64,000 nucleotides of DNA from Dichetophora obliterata (lineage: Eukaryota > Arthropoda > Insecta > Diptera > Sciomyzidae), in assembly GCA_963920525.1 (NCBI GenBank), contig OY986435.1, positions 102,299,115 through 102,363,114 of the forward strand, in the 5' to 3' direction. Position numbers and translations under genes: made by a program. The notes beneath the pieces were generated by a model. That model searched no databases and was not told where the DNA came from. It saw only the letters and a program-made list of their open reading frames with translations. Below, piece after piece: positions 31,841 through 46,800 of the stretch; positions within the stretch are counted from its first letter, which is position 1, and each line of letters opens with the position of its first letter.

Positions 31841-34800
31841 CTAATAAGTGAACAAAATAAAGAAACTTAGTTTGAGTTATTCAGATAGTTACTAAGCGAA
31901 ACTTACCAATGATGTTTTCGCACTGTAATGGAAAACTTTGTTCCACACTCCTGGCAAAGATCAGCTTCTGACCAGGGCGACTCTTGTGGTAGTTGATCAA
32001 GAAGTTTATGTAATAATTGATTTGTCGCTAGCTTAAAGTTAAAAATAGTGACACCTTCGCGATTCTCAGTACCCAGACAAGCAGCATTCTTGACTAGAAC
32101 TTTGCACAGCGGTGCTTGGCCACGCATAAAAGCCAACAATAATGGTGTGTTACCATCCATGTCCGGCGCATTGATCGGATACTTTGGCATACATTCAACA
32201 AAAAGCTCGCATATAGCAGCTGCAGTGTTTTCTTCACCAGTTCGACAGAGCTCATGGAGTGGATTGCGACCTTTCAAATTAACAGCCTCAGCATTAACAC
32301 TTGATTCCGTCAACAGTTCTCGCACTATGGCTAAATGTCCACCTCGAACAGCTATATGTAGAGCATTGTTGCCATCATTATCCATGGCATCGAAGTCTGC
32401 TCCATTTTGAATGAGTGCAGAGACTGCCGTTAAGTTTCCACGCTCAGCAGCAATATGAAGCGGCGTCTTCTGTATAGCATCGCGTTCGTTTACTCTTGCT
32501 CCAGCCAGTACCAAATTGCGTGCTATCATTTCAATCTTGGACGTCGCAGCTAAATGCAGAGGTGTCGACTGATTGGCATCATGAACCCGCGAATTAACAT
32601 CGACTTGTATTGACAATAAGAAGAGCACACTCTCAAGATCGTCCTTCATTATGGCCGTGTGCAAGAAATTTCGACCCCGTTGGTCCATCTGCTCTGCAGC
32701 ATTCGGCAGTCGATCAAGAATTTTCTGAGCTGCTTTATGCTTGCGAATGGTGAGAGCGGCAGCAAATGGTGTATTTCCAGATTTATCTCGAATTTTTAGA
32801 TCAATACTAGGATGACACAGAAGAATGGAAATAATTTCTTCGTGCTGGTTTTCAATTGCAATGTGTAGTGGACTTTTGTTGTCGGCATCCAAGGAATTCA
32901 CATTGGCACCATGGTCAATTAACATTTGCAGCACCTTGATCAAGCCCCATTGGCAGCATAAATGTAGGGGTGATTGCTTATCTTTGGCTTCGTCTCCGCC
33001 TCCACCATTAAGTCCTGGCTGCCGTGGCGAGTCCAAATCACATTGACTTCTTATGAGAAAAACAGCAGCGGCTTCTTTGTTCTCATCAATGGCACGATGC
33101 AGTAATGTTTGCTGGCAGCCTTCGGGACCCGGTCCCCAGCAGTCTGTATCAACACCGTGACGCACGAGAACGTGTGCGACATCTTCGTAACCCAGGTCGA
33201 GTGCAGTCCAGAGCGGTGGATCGCCTTTATTATCTGGAGCACTCAGTGTCACTCCACGCGTACACAGCGCATCCACCACCTTTGCCATATGGCAATGAAT
33301 AGCTAATTGAAGTGGTGACTCCTGTTCAGCCGTCAACGCATTCATATCAGCACCCTGATCCAGTAGAAAAATAGCTGTTTCCGAATCGTTATTCAGTATT
33401 GCCTGGTGCAGTAGTGTCATATCTTGGCCATTGCGAGCATTGACATCAGCCCCGCCACTTATAAGAATAGGTACCAAATTAGTTTGATGCAATAACAAAC
33501 TTAAGCTTAACGGTGAATCTCCATTTTTATTTTTACAATTGAAGTCTGGCAGCTCTCTTCTGTCCTCTGTGGCGCTTTGTTCCTTAAATTCCATGTAGTA
33601 GTTTGCAAATTCGCGTATAACACCTTCAGCAGCTGCCTCAACAGCAAGATGTAAAGCAGACTTAAGATCCGATATGCTAGATTGAAGGTTTGGAGATGCA
33701 CCAGTACGCAGCAGCTTGGACACTAGTGTTGGAAGATTCATTTCACTTGCAATGTGCAGTGCTGTTAGGCCATTACAGTTCACATGATTCAAATTTGCGA
33801 AATCTGTGAGCAACAATGCAGCATTTTGCAGGCATTGAATGGTTAAAATTTGCAATAGACTGTCATGAGTTTCAGACTTCAGTGGATTTGGTCGTGCTCC
33901 CATTTTTAAAAGAGTGCATGCTAACGTAAACGGTGGACTGTCGTCTTTAATAAAAGGTGGCGTCAAACTTAGCTCCAAGGCGCACTTTTCATCACAAGTA
34001 CGAATATTTATGTCGATGTCAGCCATGGCTAGCAGAATATCAATCATTTTGATATTACATGATAAAATTGCTACATGCAGAGGAGTTTGACCACGTAAAT
34101 TTTGAAGGTTAACATATGGCTTAAGCGCCATGATTTTGTTGCATACCTCAATCATATTCGCATATGTTTCATGTTCAACATCTGAAGGCGTAATTGAGCA
34201 AACAATGTGCAAAGCTGTATCTCCTGATGGTCTGCAATTATAAAAGAGTATATTTTATTAACTAAATTGAAGTAAATATGGAGAATTTAATAAAATTTTT
34301 TATGTGAAAATCTTTCATATCAATGCCAAAAGTTATGCCCATAAAGAGTTGTTTCGTACAATTTTATAATGACCCATTCCCGGCCGAGGATATTGTTTTT
34401 AGGTGAAATTTTTTGACTCCAAGTTTTTCCTGACCGTTTTTCCTACTACGGAATACTATACGGTTGTCTTATAAATAAATTTTTTATAAACGTTTGAATT
34501 GTGGTGCATTTTTTATTATGCCACATAATAAAAAATCTAAATATTTGACTTTAATACTTTGGAAAAAATCTATTTTTGTATGAAAGTATTCAATTGCACC
34601 AATATAAATATTCAATTGTACATATATGTCGCTCTAAATTGAAATGGTAACAAATAAAAAAAGAAAAAATATGCTAAAAGCACATGTATTTATTGTAAAA
34701 TATACAAAAATATGCGCAATAAATATGCAAAATCGGAAATTTTTTGTAAAATATGCAAAACCATGCATATTAAATTAAAAAAAAATAAAAAATAAACTGG

Positions 34801-37800
34801 CCATTTCAGCCCTTGGAAGGACTTTGACCTAGCTTCTATTGATCGATTTTGTGGTGTGTGTTATTAAATGTTTCATCACATATGATCGAGAACTGCACCT
34901 ACGTGCTTTATGTCGACTCCGAACGGCTTATGTTCTCAAGAAGCTTTACATGGCACTTTTTACTCTCTGAGGTTTGCCATTGTCTGCAGAGAGGTGACGA
35001 CCGAACAGAAAAATTAATTCAATTGAAAAAACTTTCTGTCTGAGCTGGAATTGAACCCGGCCTACCGCGGTTCTTTAGCTTAGGGGCCACGCACTCTACC
35101 CACTAGGCTACGGCCGCCTACGTCAATGCATATTAAATTTTCTGTATATAATGTTATCCATTGTTCTGGAAAAGAGCTTATTCTTATTTGTACTCATTTT
35201 TATATGAAAATAAATATATAAATAAAATTATACAAAAATATGCACTAACGATTGAATGCCATTTTAAAGGAATTTTCAAGATTCATAAAGATAACTTAAC
35301 CATTTAAATGTCAAGATTCCAGAAAGTCGAACCAACAACAACTGCTCAACTTTTGTAAGTCAATGCAGCATTAGTTTTTCAACAGTCGTAGCTGATTGTT
35401 TTACTTTTATGCTTCTTGCTGATACTTTCTAACATTTTTTTTGATTGCTTTCGTGCATATTTTTTGGGCTTTTTGATCGAAAATCGTATTTCGATAGGAC
35501 GCTAAAGAGTGGACCCTAATAATGTGTTTTTTTACCCTTTCAGTGACGCCTTAATATTGCCACCAAATACACAAAAAGTATAAAACAAAAAAATACATTT
35601 TTAGGGTCCACCCTAGTGCTCTATCGAAAGAAAAAAAAAATTGGAACGAAAGCTATCAAACAAATGTTAGAAAGGATCAGCATACTTAATGTAAAGCATA
35701 ACAGTCTGCTACGACTGTTGAAAAACTGATGCTGCTTCGACTTTCGACTTTGTTCACAGTTTTAGTCAATCAAAACTAAAACTGCCGAAGCTGTGGGCTG
35801 GCTAAAGTGTTTCGCGTCGTTTTTTTGCTTTTGACTGCGACTGCGAAATATTAGAAGTTTTTAAACGCTGATTCTTATATTTTGTGAAAAATTTTTCATT
35901 GTCACTATTAATAATCTATAGTTAGGCTTATATTTTTCAATTCATTCAATAGAACACCAATAAAAGTAGCAAATAATTTTACACTGTCAGTACATATTAG
36001 CTGAAACTAAAAATTTAGTGCACTACCCCCATCTCTGGTGCATTACCCCCATCCGACGACCTAGCGATCGCAGTCACAAAAAAGGAAACACAAAATTCCA
36101 TCCTCACACCAATCCACTATAGGAAATTTTTCAGATTTTGTGGCCAAAAGTAAAAAAGTAGAATTGCTCTTTTAAAATTTTTTTGTTTACTATCCAATAG
36201 AGAATTCATTAAAACCCGGGAATGTGCATTCTGTTTCTGTCAAAATCCGATTACCGTTGAGCTTTGAAAGTAGCGTAACTCGATCAAACTGACGAAATTT
36301 AAAACATTTGTTTTTTTAACCGTAGTTCTACGTTGATAAAACTATTAAATTCCACGTTGAGGTGTAGATGAGGATTTGAAGTTTTTAAATATTTTGAAAA
36401 AAATTTATAATTGAGATACTACAAGGAACATGATTTCGGTCTACACTTAGCATAAAATAAAAATCATGTAAGCTTGCTTTTATTCCAAAACAAAACGTTT
36501 TTGGAAATATATAAAAATTAAAAAATATGTAGTTTTCTACACCAATGTAGGACTACGGTTAAGCTAAATTTTGAAGTGCCACCCAGCTGGACAGCTCTAA
36601 CAACTTTACTAACACAATGGTAAACAATTTCGTTTTACTAATGCATTCATATGTTCTGATGTTGTATTAAACAAGACAAGTTGTATATGTTCGTATTTCT
36701 TGCTCTTTTACGGCCAAATGTTTACTGAACGAGCAAAATAATAAACAAACCAAAAAAGTAAGCTGTGCAATCGTAAGGAAGTTTAAAATTATATTAATCA
36801 AATTAAAAAAAGTAAACAGATTTTCTTTTCAGAAAACCAAATAGATTGCTGAGAAGAATTTTCGGTTGTCTGAAAAAAGAGTATCAAGAAAACCAAGAAT
36901 ATCAAAAAAACCGATAAACCAACTAAACTGCTATTGTCGCTGGCACCATTGCTCCAACGTGTTCATGAAAAAATATGAATTTTTGTTAGAAATGTATGTG
37001 TTCTTGTTTTTATAGGCGTAATTTATATGCTGTCGTTATTTGAATATAATTCTTTCATTAAAATTATAAAAGAAAGTAATTGAAACATTGTGTTTTGAAA
37101 TTAAAAAAACTCTAGGCCAGAGTTTTGGTCAGGGGGTGGGCATGTTACAACGGATTGGGGGAAAAGTGAGCAAAGCTGAATTTGTAATTGGTGTGAGCAG
37201 TTCAGGTATACTTTTTTCTTATGGATAAAACATGGGTGGCAGACAGAGATGCCAGATCACACGTATGAGAATCAGAGATGCAAACCTTGTTATACTTTTA
37301 CCTACCGCTAAAACAAATGTAACAAGTTTTGTATGGATTTTTTAAGGGGAAATAACACGAAATGTGTTAGCGCTCGTGTTAAATAACACGTTATCTAACA
37401 GTTACGTGTCTAGCTGGGCAGTGAAATAAAATATTAATTGAAGCAAAAAATTATGGATTATAGTGAAATGGTAAGTACTATATTTTGATAAAATCAAAAG
37501 GTCAATCAATTTAAACAGTTTTTAGAAAATCGCGTTTTTGTGTTGAAGTATTAAAAATTTTTTTTTATAAACTTTGGGTAAGCCTACAAGGTTCAAAGTG
37601 TTTCAACACAAAGTTTAATTGTAATAATATCAACACCAACGTAAATAAACCAATTAAATAAACTCAAGTTTTTCTCTGAATTTTACAAAAGTTATTCTTG
37701 GCAATGACTTTGTGAAGAAATCTGCGACTTGCTCTTTGCTTGACTTGCATTTGATTTTGATCTCCTAATTTTGAATCAAATTACATACAAAATTGTATTT

Positions 37801-40800
37801 TATATCAATATGTTTCATTCATTCACTTTATTGTTTAATTAATTGTAAGATTAATCGTAACCGTAGGTTAATTGTGATTTTGTGCATGGAAGTTTAGGTG
37901 CAAAATTTTAAAAGAAAGAGAAATCAATCTATTCAAAAAAGTATTCTTTTTCTGAATCTTAGTTATGCAAAAAAATTGTATGAATCTGGCCATTTTGCGT
38001 TAAAAAAAAAGAGTAAGCCGATTTTTTGACAAAGTTTTTTGAAAGTCAATTTTGTTGTTGTTTTCTGTGCAGGCATCGACGAACGAATTCGTAACAGTGG
38101 AAGAGTTTGTAATTGCTGATGTTGGTGATTTGGATCGCGATGTTTAAAAAAAAAAATTAAGCGGTGAATTTACATTAAGCGCAAAAAAGGGGAAGAAGCC
38201 GAGTTTGGGAAGTTTTCGGAAAAATTTAATCTAAGACTGGTGGAGAAATTAAAAATATACTAGCATGCAGAGTCTGTAAAAATGTATATAAGCATAACCA
38301 GAAGAGCACATCAAACCTTGTAAAACATAAGTGCTATGTTTCTTTTGTTTATCGAGGTGCCATTACTGAGGTAGAAAAAGCTTAAGTAGATACCGAAACG
38401 AAAAAAACTGGTATTCGCATGATAGATCAATGAGCAATAGAAAATTTCCGTTCTTTTAAAATTGTTGAAGGCTCTGGTCTTAAAAAGTTTACAGAATTTT
38501 TAATTTCAATTGGGGCCAGATATGAACAGCATGTTGATTTCAATAAATTGTTACCGTGTTCAACAACAATTTCGAAAAATATAGAAAAACTTTGAAATGT
38601 CTATTTCACAAATATTAGAGCTGAAGCAATAGGAGTTAAACACTTGCGATTTGGGCTTACCTCGGATATATGGACTGATAGTTATTTAAGAATTGCATAC
38701 ATATGTTTAACAATCCACTTTATTCAAGATGGTATATTGTAAAGTCGACTTCTTGGAATGAAATCGATGAATGAAAGATGCACAAGTAAAGTTTTTTTTT
38801 TGTAAATTTGTGTTTAAAATTAAAAAAAAAATCTTTAAAATTGTTAGGTAAAAAAAATATGTGTTAAGGTTCGTAATTTGCCAAATGAGTTCGGCTGTGA
38901 ACTCGACAAAAATACTGTAATGGTTACGGACAGAGGTGCAAATATGGTTGCAGCCTTTCGTGAAAATAATCATATATTCTGCATTAACCATTTGCTTCAC
39001 AACACGCACGATAAATCAATGAAAGAAGCTACTGAAGTTGCAACATTGTGCAATATGTCATCCAAACTTGTCAAATTTTTCAAAATGTTCGGTATCAACT
39101 CAAATTTAAAAATATCTTTAAAAAGTTTTTTACCGACGTGATGGAACACTATATATTATTTATTAGATAGCATTGAAAAAAAATGTGTGGAAATAGTTAA
39201 TATTTTGCAGGAAAAAGAAGAACTTAATAGAATAAACAGCTTTAATTTAAGTTATTTAAGTGCCATAATCAAGATTTTGCTACCTTTAAAGAATTTGCAA
39301 GAAACGGCTTCTAAGAAATGTTAATGTTAATGGAAGGTCAGTGTTATGCAACCATTCATTTAGAATATACATCGCTTGAAAAAAGTTTGTCAATTCGAAG
39401 AAGGAAAGGCCGATGTAGTGCAAGACTTTTAAACAAAGCTTCTTCATTACTTCGATACGCTAGTTTTAGGAAAAATAGCAATGTACCACAAAATTGGTCT
39501 TTTCCTTTTTCCACCGGAAAACAAACTACTTAAATTTAATGAAACCGAAATAAATTTGATTATGATTGAATGAAAAAAGCTAATGAATAGTTATTCCAAC
39601 GTTCTGAATGAGCAAACAGAAGAAACTCCGTCGACATATTCGCAGTCATTGCAAAGTTCTTATCTCTTCGTTGACTTTGTTCAACAACTAGAAAATGTGA
39701 CACATGAAGAAAAGATTTTAAAAGAATTAGAACAATATAAAAATACAAATATAAGTTTTCCTGATAATTTTAACTTGCTTGAATGGTGTGTATACATAAA
39801 GCAGAATTTCCTCTTCTTTATAAAGTAAGCTGCAAAATATTGGCGATACCTGCAAGCAGCGCTGCTTCAGAAAGAACATTTTCGCAAGCAAGACAACTTA
39901 TTTCAGAAAAAATAAATATTATTGGTTCTAACCCTGCATCAGTTAACCAAATAATGTTTTTACATGCTAATATTGATAAAACTGAATCAATTGATGCATA
40001 CAATGACTTACAAAAAGATATAAGCATTTAATTAAATTCTAATTTTCCTCGTTTATCTTTACATTATTTTATTTTTATTTTATTTAATTTTTATTTTGAA
40101 ATAATTTCTGAAGAGGAAAATGTAGCGATTTCCAAAACAGACTGTCTAGGCAGCTAAGTGAAATCGATCACTACCGTCGTGTGACGTAAAAAACGAATGC
40201 TGTTCTGGTTACTGTGCAGCGTATTGAACTGCTCTTTGGCTGAATGTAACGAATTTCGGCGCCAATTAGAAAAATATTTGAAAAATTAAAAAACTTTTAA
40301 TTCTAATCGAAAAAAATAACGGTCAAAAATTAACTTTTATTTCTAATCGAAAAATAGCGGTAAAAATAACTGCTATTTCTGATCGAAAAAATAATGACCA
40401 AGAAATACCTTTTATTTCTGATTGAAAAAAATAACGACCACGAAATAACTTTTATTTCTAATTTTATTTTATTTCTAAAAAAAAATACTGAAATAACTTT
40501 TATTTCCGATCAAAAAAATATCGATAAAAAATAATTGATTTGAGGTGATTTTTATCTTTAAAACCAAGAAAAAAATCATGTAAAAAATGGAATCTCTGGC
40601 TCTCTAGCGTCACACTGCTATATTTAAAAGAATTATACAACAACTTTTTATACATGATCTTTTGATCTAAAATTTCAAAAATAATCATTATTTTCTGTCC
40701 CTGCTTTTTTAATATTTGTTCACTATTTTGGATCCGCTATTTCGAAATTTCAGTTTTTGATACAAAATTCAAAATCAGCAACACCCCCCATCAGAATACT

Positions 40801-43800
40801 CCCCTATACTAAGTTTCAACTTAATACTATATTATTTCGACTTTTGGCCAGAAAATCAAAAATTTCTTATATTGCAATCATGCTAAATGTGTCTGCACTA
40901 TTCCTTTGGGACAATAGAATATTTAAGACTGATTCTTGACTAATTCTGAGCGTACGAAAAAAGCGACAGTTACGCTGTACACTTGCAAAAAAACTATAGG
41001 GGCAATGGTGTTTTCATCCCGTATCGATCACGTTATATACAGGTGTCATTAAACTTATACGGAGCAACGATATGGTGACAATTCTAGGAAAAGGTCACTT
41101 ATTTGAACCAGCTCCAAAAAGTCTAAAGAATGGCATCTATATGCATCAGCGGTGCTCTGAGAACAACACCGACTGCGGCTTTATAAACCTTATGGAATAA
41201 CCTGGATACAGGGCACGCATTCATACTCAACAAACTCAATTTCATTCTACCAAGGACTGATTACGGTAAGCCATTGCTGTTTTTTTGATGGAAACTACGG
41301 CACGCTTATTCCACCCGTGGAAACCAGGGTCTCTACACTTCTATACAGATGGGTCAAAATTAAATGACAAGGTCGGGTATGGGATCTACTCAAAAGAAAT
41401 AGGGGTATCCCTGGTTCGTAGGCTGCCTGAAAGACAATTAAGAAAGTTGCAACATGACTTTCAGATAATTTCATCTCAAAACGACAAATATACATTTTTT
41501 CGGACAGCCAAACTGCGATCAATTCGATGGAGCAAGTATCCATCAACTCTTAAGTAGCCAAAGAATGCCGTGCTGCATTAAGCGAAATGTCAAACTATTT
41601 TAACATTAGCTTAATATGGGTACCAAGGCATAAGTGCATACCTAGGAAACGAAACAGTAGACGATCTTGCTAGAAACGGAACCTCGGTGACATCAGTGGT
41701 TCAGAACCCACCTGGCATTTCATTGGCAACTGTCAAACTGCAAGGCTTATCTGGCCAACTTTAGACATAAATCGATCGAGAGTCCTTCCCTCGTTGGGAA
41801 GACTAGAGGTAGCCACGCTAGTGGCCGTTACGACAGGGCACTGCTTGATAGACAGGCATGCCTCCAGACTGGGAGCCATCGCAAATGACTTCTGCAGAAG
41901 TTGCAGGGATGAGGAGGAGGAAGAAACCATCTCCCACTTTCTATGTTCCTGTCCGGCGCTCGCTAGAAGAAGGCACAAATATCTGGGGTCGTTCTTCTTC
42001 TTTGAGCTTGACGACCTGTCAAGGACAAGCGTCAAACGACTAATAAGCTTCACCAAAAGCTCAATGTGATACAACTCGGACTGAAGGCCAAGTGTGCAGC
42101 AGTATCACAATGAACCGTATTGGTCTAAGTGAGCAGAGTTATGTGCGGTATGATTTTACGCCTAACCTAAGTATATTAGTATCACTTGCGGTCAAAATTC
42201 GACCTACTGTCTGTGAAGCAGTGAACGAAGATGAACACTAACGGAGTGAGTGATAAGGTATTGTTTAAAATATATATTAGAGGAAATATAATTAACCCTA
42301 ATTAATTTATTTGATTTATACATTTCAACTTGATGCTAACAAACAATTTGTTTCGCGGCATACTTTATTTTTGTTTGTTTTCAGTGGCATTGGCAAAGCT
42401 CTGAAGAACTACTAATAGGCCCTTCATATGGATTTCGTAGCCCTTCTGCACTCATATCCAGGCATATATACTTTCTTAAATGAAACGGGATCATTTTTCA
42501 GGCCATCCGCTCTCGCTTCTTTAAATACGACTGCTAGAAACACTTCTTTGGAATGGTAAAAAGAAAGGAAGAGACGATTCGTGGTTTGTATTCTATTTTT
42601 ACAAATTTTATACTCAGAGTGCATAAGGCTATAAGCTTATGTGCAAAATTTTAAGTCATTAGATTATTTTTTTGGAATTCAAAGAGATTTTACTGTTATA
42701 AAGATACTTTGTAAGGGAGGAAGGCGTGGTTTTTATCCGACATTTTTATTTTCCAACTTGATCTCTATTTTTGAACAAGAAACTAGTACTCCTCGGCAGA
42801 CGTTGTCCTGTCACAGACTGCCTTAATCCATATATGCAAATGCCAAATATATTCACCATTTTTAGCATTTTTGTTGAACTTGGGCGGTAAAAAAGGGGGC
42901 GGAAATTTTTTCCCCTTAAACCACATCGTATTTGACTGACCCGATATCGTACTCAAATTGACTGACAATATTTCAGCTCAATTTAGTTTAACCCTAGAAC
43001 GCTTTGCTCCACTCCACTCTTTTCAATTTGTTGGTGGGCGGCAAGGAAGCGTGGAAGCCAGTTTTTAGTACAGTTTTAGTACAGTAACCATACAAACTAA
43101 TCAAAATTTTAGCTCAATCGGCCCAGTAGTCAATTTTAATGATTTTTATCAAGTAGGCGTGGCTATAGAGCGAACACGCTCATTTTTAGTACAGTTGTCA
43201 AAGGTAATCATGCAAACTAAATTACCAATATACGACTTACCCTATACGACTAAAACTGACTGAAATATAGCATTTTCACTGATTTGTGGGCGGAAAAAGG
43301 GGGCCTGGAAACAAAATTTTAGCACAGTTGCCGACAGTAGCCATACAAACAAAATTACCAAATTTAAGTCTTATACGACCAAAACCGTCACAAATAAAGC
43401 ATTTTATTGATTTGTGGGCGGTAAAGGGGGCGTGAACACCCATTTTTAATACAGTTGCCGTCAGTAATCATATAAACTAAATTACCACATTTTAGTCTTA
43501 TACGACCCAAACCAACTGAAATATAGCATTTTTATTGATTTGGAGGCGGTTGAAGGGGGTGTGGCAACAATTTTCCCTAAGCCATTTCATACCAGAAGCA
43601 AATCGATTGTTAAAATTTCAGGTCAATCGGTTCTGTAGTTGTGGAGTCTATAGGCATCACACAGACAGACAGTGTTTTGATATTTGTATGGGAGTATATG
43701 GGAAAATCTTTAAAATGCCATATCTCAGGAATTCACTGATTTCGTGCAAACTTCACATCTACAACCATCTACAGATCATCCACAACGTACCCTGATTTAA

Positions 43801-46800
43801 GATCACACACATACAGACAGAAAATACAAAGTTTTTTACGTAGACACCTGCCATGTAGGCTTTATTGTTCCATAGTGTGGGACCGAAATATTGCGCCGGC
43901 CAACGCCCCTTTGCGGGTTCAAATGTACCAAATTAACTACATGTTGTGATGACATGTCCACATGTGGTGGAGGTCTATATAAAACCTCTTCCGTACTTCA
44001 GGGTACAGCACCCGTTTTGAGAATGGAAACCAACAACGAGCTTCATAGCTCTGACCGCGATATAGGCGATTTTAATCAGTCAACCTGGCACATGCTGAGT
44101 TACTGACTGCATATGGTACCAAACAAAATCTTTGGTCTGACCTCGTTGCACACTAAAAGCATACTAGCAGCAGTTTTAGCTCATCACTGCTCTGGACTGA
44201 TAACTAATTAAAACAAATAAGAAACAAATCACTAAAAGGAGAATTTTCACTTTCACACACCATTTAATTTGGACAAACATTCACACAAAGCAGAAACAAA
44301 ACGAATACCATAAACTCAAGAGTGATCGCGTTTTCAAGATCGAAATCCAAATTCTCGAAATCAGATTGCAAAAAGAACACTCACGAAGAACGTAAAACCA
44401 GGACGCCATGACCACGAACCCATCAAAACGAAACCCAGGCTTAAGCTAAAGCAAAAGTCAGTGCGACCTTTCACAAACATAATATCACGTTCTATACGTG
44501 AAAATTATACGTGACCTTCCCTCCACACACATTCCTTCCATCTAGATTGTCATATAGACCTCACACATTCCTTTAGCAAAGCCTTCCACTTACCTTCATT
44601 CTTGTACCTTGCATCAGAGAAATCCACTCAAGCAATAAGGAGGGCACATATTTCTTGATCCCGTTAGTAGCACAGAACTGCATTACCAAAAAAACAAGAG
44701 AAGGTACCCTCAACAACAGATAGACCCCTGCGGACAGCCTCCAACAACATCCATACACACACTTTAGTTTACACCAATGACACATGCATGAATGTTAGAA
44801 CAATAACTCCTCCAGAGCTTACTTTCCCCACACCCAATCACACTTAACCTTTCCAACACCTTATCCTAGTATAGATAGTCGAAAACCCCTTTAAAGTCAA
44901 GAAAAACCCTAACACATACTTGGAGCTACTTACCTCCACAATATTCTTCAATACAGTCACACGCATCAGTCACACCTTTACCCTGATGAAAATCAAATTG
45001 ATTGCATTCTCACACTCAAGAAGCGGTACCACCATAACCCTTCCTAGCACTTTTTCAAGCACCGAAAAAGCTGATACCCCGGTAAGAGCGAGGATTACTC
45101 CTCAACCTACCAGGAGACTTCAAGAGCACAATTATTCTTGCTTCCTTCAAGATATTCAGGAATAACCTTCCAGATGGCTTTATCCATCTTTCAGACGGAC
45201 AGACAGACGGTCAGACGAATATAGCTAAATCGCCTCAGGACGTGATGCTGATCAAGAATATATATATATTAGGGCGGGTCGATTTATTTTTCGACAATTT
45301 CCCTATGATTTCCGTATTCTATGGGTTATTCCATGAAAATTTGCCAAAGGAACCATACCTCTATCGTTAAAATCGAGTCCCCTACTTTTTGTTGGTAGAT
45401 TTTTTCCCAAATTGACGTTCGTATGAAATATTACCTACACGTTCACATCCATAACTCAAAAACTATCGATCGGGTTTAATCGCGCGTTGGAAAGGTGAGC
45501 TCATTTTGATCAATTTACAAAAAAAAAAAATCTCCAACATTGGTCCAACGGTTCAAAAGTTACGGGCATTTTTGTCCAAATTTTGGAGCATTTTTCCACT
45601 TTTTCATGATTTTGTCCAAGAATATTACTTTCATGGCCATTTTTTTTGGCTCAATTTTTTTGACTTACGAAGCTTACGAACCTTACGTTACGACTGGACT
45701 GATTTGCGCTTTACATTATTGGCATATTTTTTCACAGGGTGCACACCCTGTGTTATGTTTGTTTATTTCTTTTTGTTTTTAGTTTCTTTATAGACTTCTA
45801 TATTTTTGTTTGTTTATAATATTCCAGTGTATGCTAGTTTTGTTTGAGCGTCATTTCAGTGAAGTGTTACTTGAAATAGCTACCAAATAATCAAACTATT
45901 TTGAAATTTAGAAAAGATTTAAAGGTAAGTGTAAAAACATTGCTAACTATTATAGTTAATAGTTATATTATTATTCTATGAAAAACATATTTAATTCTTT
46001 TAGTGACGGTTTAAAAAATGGATTCAGAGCCTGGTTCATCGCAAAATCCAACAGATACCCAACGCAGTAGTTTGCAACATTTGGTCTCTCATGATGTTTT
46101 TTCTTTTGGGGTGGCCTGTGAATTACCTGATATTAATCTGTCAACTAAACGAGATATATTGATGTACTATTTTTTCTTGGCCGAACGTTCAAAAGCCCAA
46201 AGCAAAATGTTTTCCTATAAAACATTTACTCCCCAAGTAGCAGACAGATTGTTAGAATTTTGGAATCAACTTAATATTGAACTTATACTCAAAGGTAGCA
46301 TCATTAGAAAATTGAATAATTTGCTTGACGCATATAGTAATGCAGATAAACAACGAGTAAAACGCGCAAAAGAATTAAAAAATTCGTAGAATCAACAAAA
46401 AAATTATTCAACATTGGAAAATGTAAATGCAGCTTGAAAGAAAACGACTGCTCATGTGGATCTATCCCAGAAAACTTAAAAGATTTTATGCGCGATCAAT
46501 ATAATGACAGAATACAAACGATACCGGAACACGATAGTGGAAGTGAAGAGACGATACCAACGACTATACCAACAATCCCAGTGAGCAACGATCCTACATA
46601 CGAACCACATTATGACGAAATGGAAGTTGATGTGAGAGGAGGTTCAGATTTAGTTCTACCAACACAAACATACACTCCCAGATACAATACTAAAAACTAT
46701 GCAATGATGTGTGACAGATTTGGTGTGCATGACAGAATGGGATCAGCATTGGCAACAGCTCTGATGGAAGACCTGGGCGTAAAAGATGCTCATGACAATC

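Noticed and set aside
32048..33302. Plus-strand open stretches over the ANKFY1 ankyrin exon
   Set aside because: Shadows of the 2.3-kb coding exon on the opposite strand.
35040..35120. tRNA gene
   Set aside because: Box A and box B words are present, but acceptor and anticodon stems do not pair; treated as a SINE head.
36586..37405. DNA transposon with CAGCTRGACA ends
   Set aside because: Only about 10 bp of inverted match, no target duplication and no coding remnant; too weak.
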